Shown piece after piece: positions 63,786 through 64,000 of a stretch of 64,000 nucleotides of DNA. Numbering within the stretch: the stretch's first letter is position 1; every line of letters starts with the position of its first letter. The translations under genes and the position numbers were made by a program. Below the pieces are notes generated by a model. The model was given only the letters and a program-made list of their open reading frames with translations, was not told the origin of the DNA and ran no database searches. This DNA comes from Rhodococcus sp. Leaf278 (GTDB taxonomy: Bacteria; Actinomycetota; Actinomycetes; Mycobacteriales; Mycobacteriaceae): positions 62,001 to 126,000 of the forward strand of contig NZ_LMRR01000006.1 of assembly GCF_001426085.1 (NCBI RefSeq), written 5' to 3'.

Positions 63786-64000
63786 TCAGACTTTGGCTGC
63801 GATGACGTCGAACGGCTGCACCGACGGCGTGCGGTCCAGTAGGTCCTCCGACAGTCGCGTCAGGACCGGATGGGTATCGGTGGCCGATCTGTCCGAATAC
63901 TCGGAGGAGTCGAAGATTCCGAACTCGGTGTTGGTGATTCGGTACGCGTACCATGTGGCGGTCTTCGGATCGCGAGCCACGGCCCCCAGGGCTTCGCCGA
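63786..64000 (-). CDS. ABM-domain protein, C-terminal part (runs off the right edge)
   Basis: The last 71 codons of an antibiotic-biosynthesis-monooxygenase-like protein, visible as ALGAVARDPKTATWYAYRIT, FGIFDSSEYSDRS and a C-terminal QPFDVIAAKV. The spacing of TATWYAYRITNTEFGIFD parallels TTTWYAIKLGDNRFAIYD in the C-terminal domain of the neighbouring monooxygenase. It lies 61 bp upstream of that gene on the same strand, so both are probably one operon. Confidence 0.85.
   Translation of the reverse strand, partial: GEALGAVARDPKTATWYAYRITNTEFGIFDSSEYSDRSATDTHPVLTRLSEDLLDRTPSVQPFDVIAAKV

Overview
The window is high-GC actinobacterial DNA, most likely from Rhodococcus or a close relative. Support comes from GTG/TTG starts with AGGAG-type ribosome sites, many 4-bp ATGA/GTGA gene overlaps, TANNNT -10 boxes placed 6-7 nt before leaderless starts, and families typical of that group (FdxA-like 7Fe ferredoxin, TrxR-like ferredoxin reductase, IclR and TetR regulators, MhpB/C/D/E/F-like enzymes). 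I see no rRNA, tRNA, CRISPR array, insertion sequence or phage gene. Two genes are cut by the window edges.

Layout. 1-6.5 kb: amino-acid permease (partial), UspA-type stress protein, short-form NAD-glutamate dehydrogenase, an alpha/beta hydrolase and the first of two near-identical nucleoside deaminases. 6.7-42 kb: one large catabolic region. It starts with an amine/amino-acid permease, a hydrolase-fold protein without a catalytic serine, a GMC alcohol oxidase and a copper amine oxidase with a His/Met-rich membrane partner. An MFS transporter fused to an MhpD-like hydratase, an aldehyde dehydrogenase and a TetR regulator follow. A ferredoxin and ferredoxin reductase face a plus-strand operon: CarAa-like Rieske oxygenase, MhpB-like extradiol dioxygenase, MhpC-like hydrolase, a 47-residue protein, a second hydrolase, a medium-chain reductase, an M20-like protein lacking metal ligands, and IclR. 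A minus-strand operon then carries acetaldehyde dehydrogenase, 4-hydroxy-2-oxovalerate aldolase, an acyl-CoA-synthetase-like enzyme, a double CaiB/BaiF CoA-transferase and an enoyl-CoA hydratase. Two more IclR regulators, a second aldehyde dehydrogenase, a class II aldolase and a NitT/TauT-type ABC importer with two paralogous binding proteins complete it.

How it fits together. Import plus oxidative deamination of an amine, oxidation of alcohol and aldehyde groups, Rieske oxygenation, meta cleavage and C-C hydrolysis feed the classical hydratase-aldolase-acetaldehyde dehydrogenase route to pyruvate and acetyl-CoA. A CoA-dependent side branch probably handles a side chain or carboxylate. The substrate cannot be read from sequence; an aromatic compound with an amine or N-containing side chain is my inference.

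42-64 kb is more ordinary: a molybdopterin oxidoreductase with its flavin reductase, DoxX, a cupin, an MmyB-type regulator whose probable operator I find three times, an MFS exporter, a zinc alcohol dehydrogenase, a GNAT acetyltransferase divergent from the second deaminase, a membrane esterase, secreted proteins, TetR-CinA, an XRE-cupin regulator divergent from a CynX-like MFS, a GGDEF protein, a hydrolase, an SDR divergent from a TetR with two operators, and a flavin monooxygenase fused to an ABM domain.

Most unusual points: the duplicated deaminase genes, each preceded by a leaderless 13-codon ORF; the amine oxidase/copper-loop pair; the transporter-hydratase fusion; two enzyme-fold proteins lacking catalytic residues inside the pathway; and the MmyB operator triplet.
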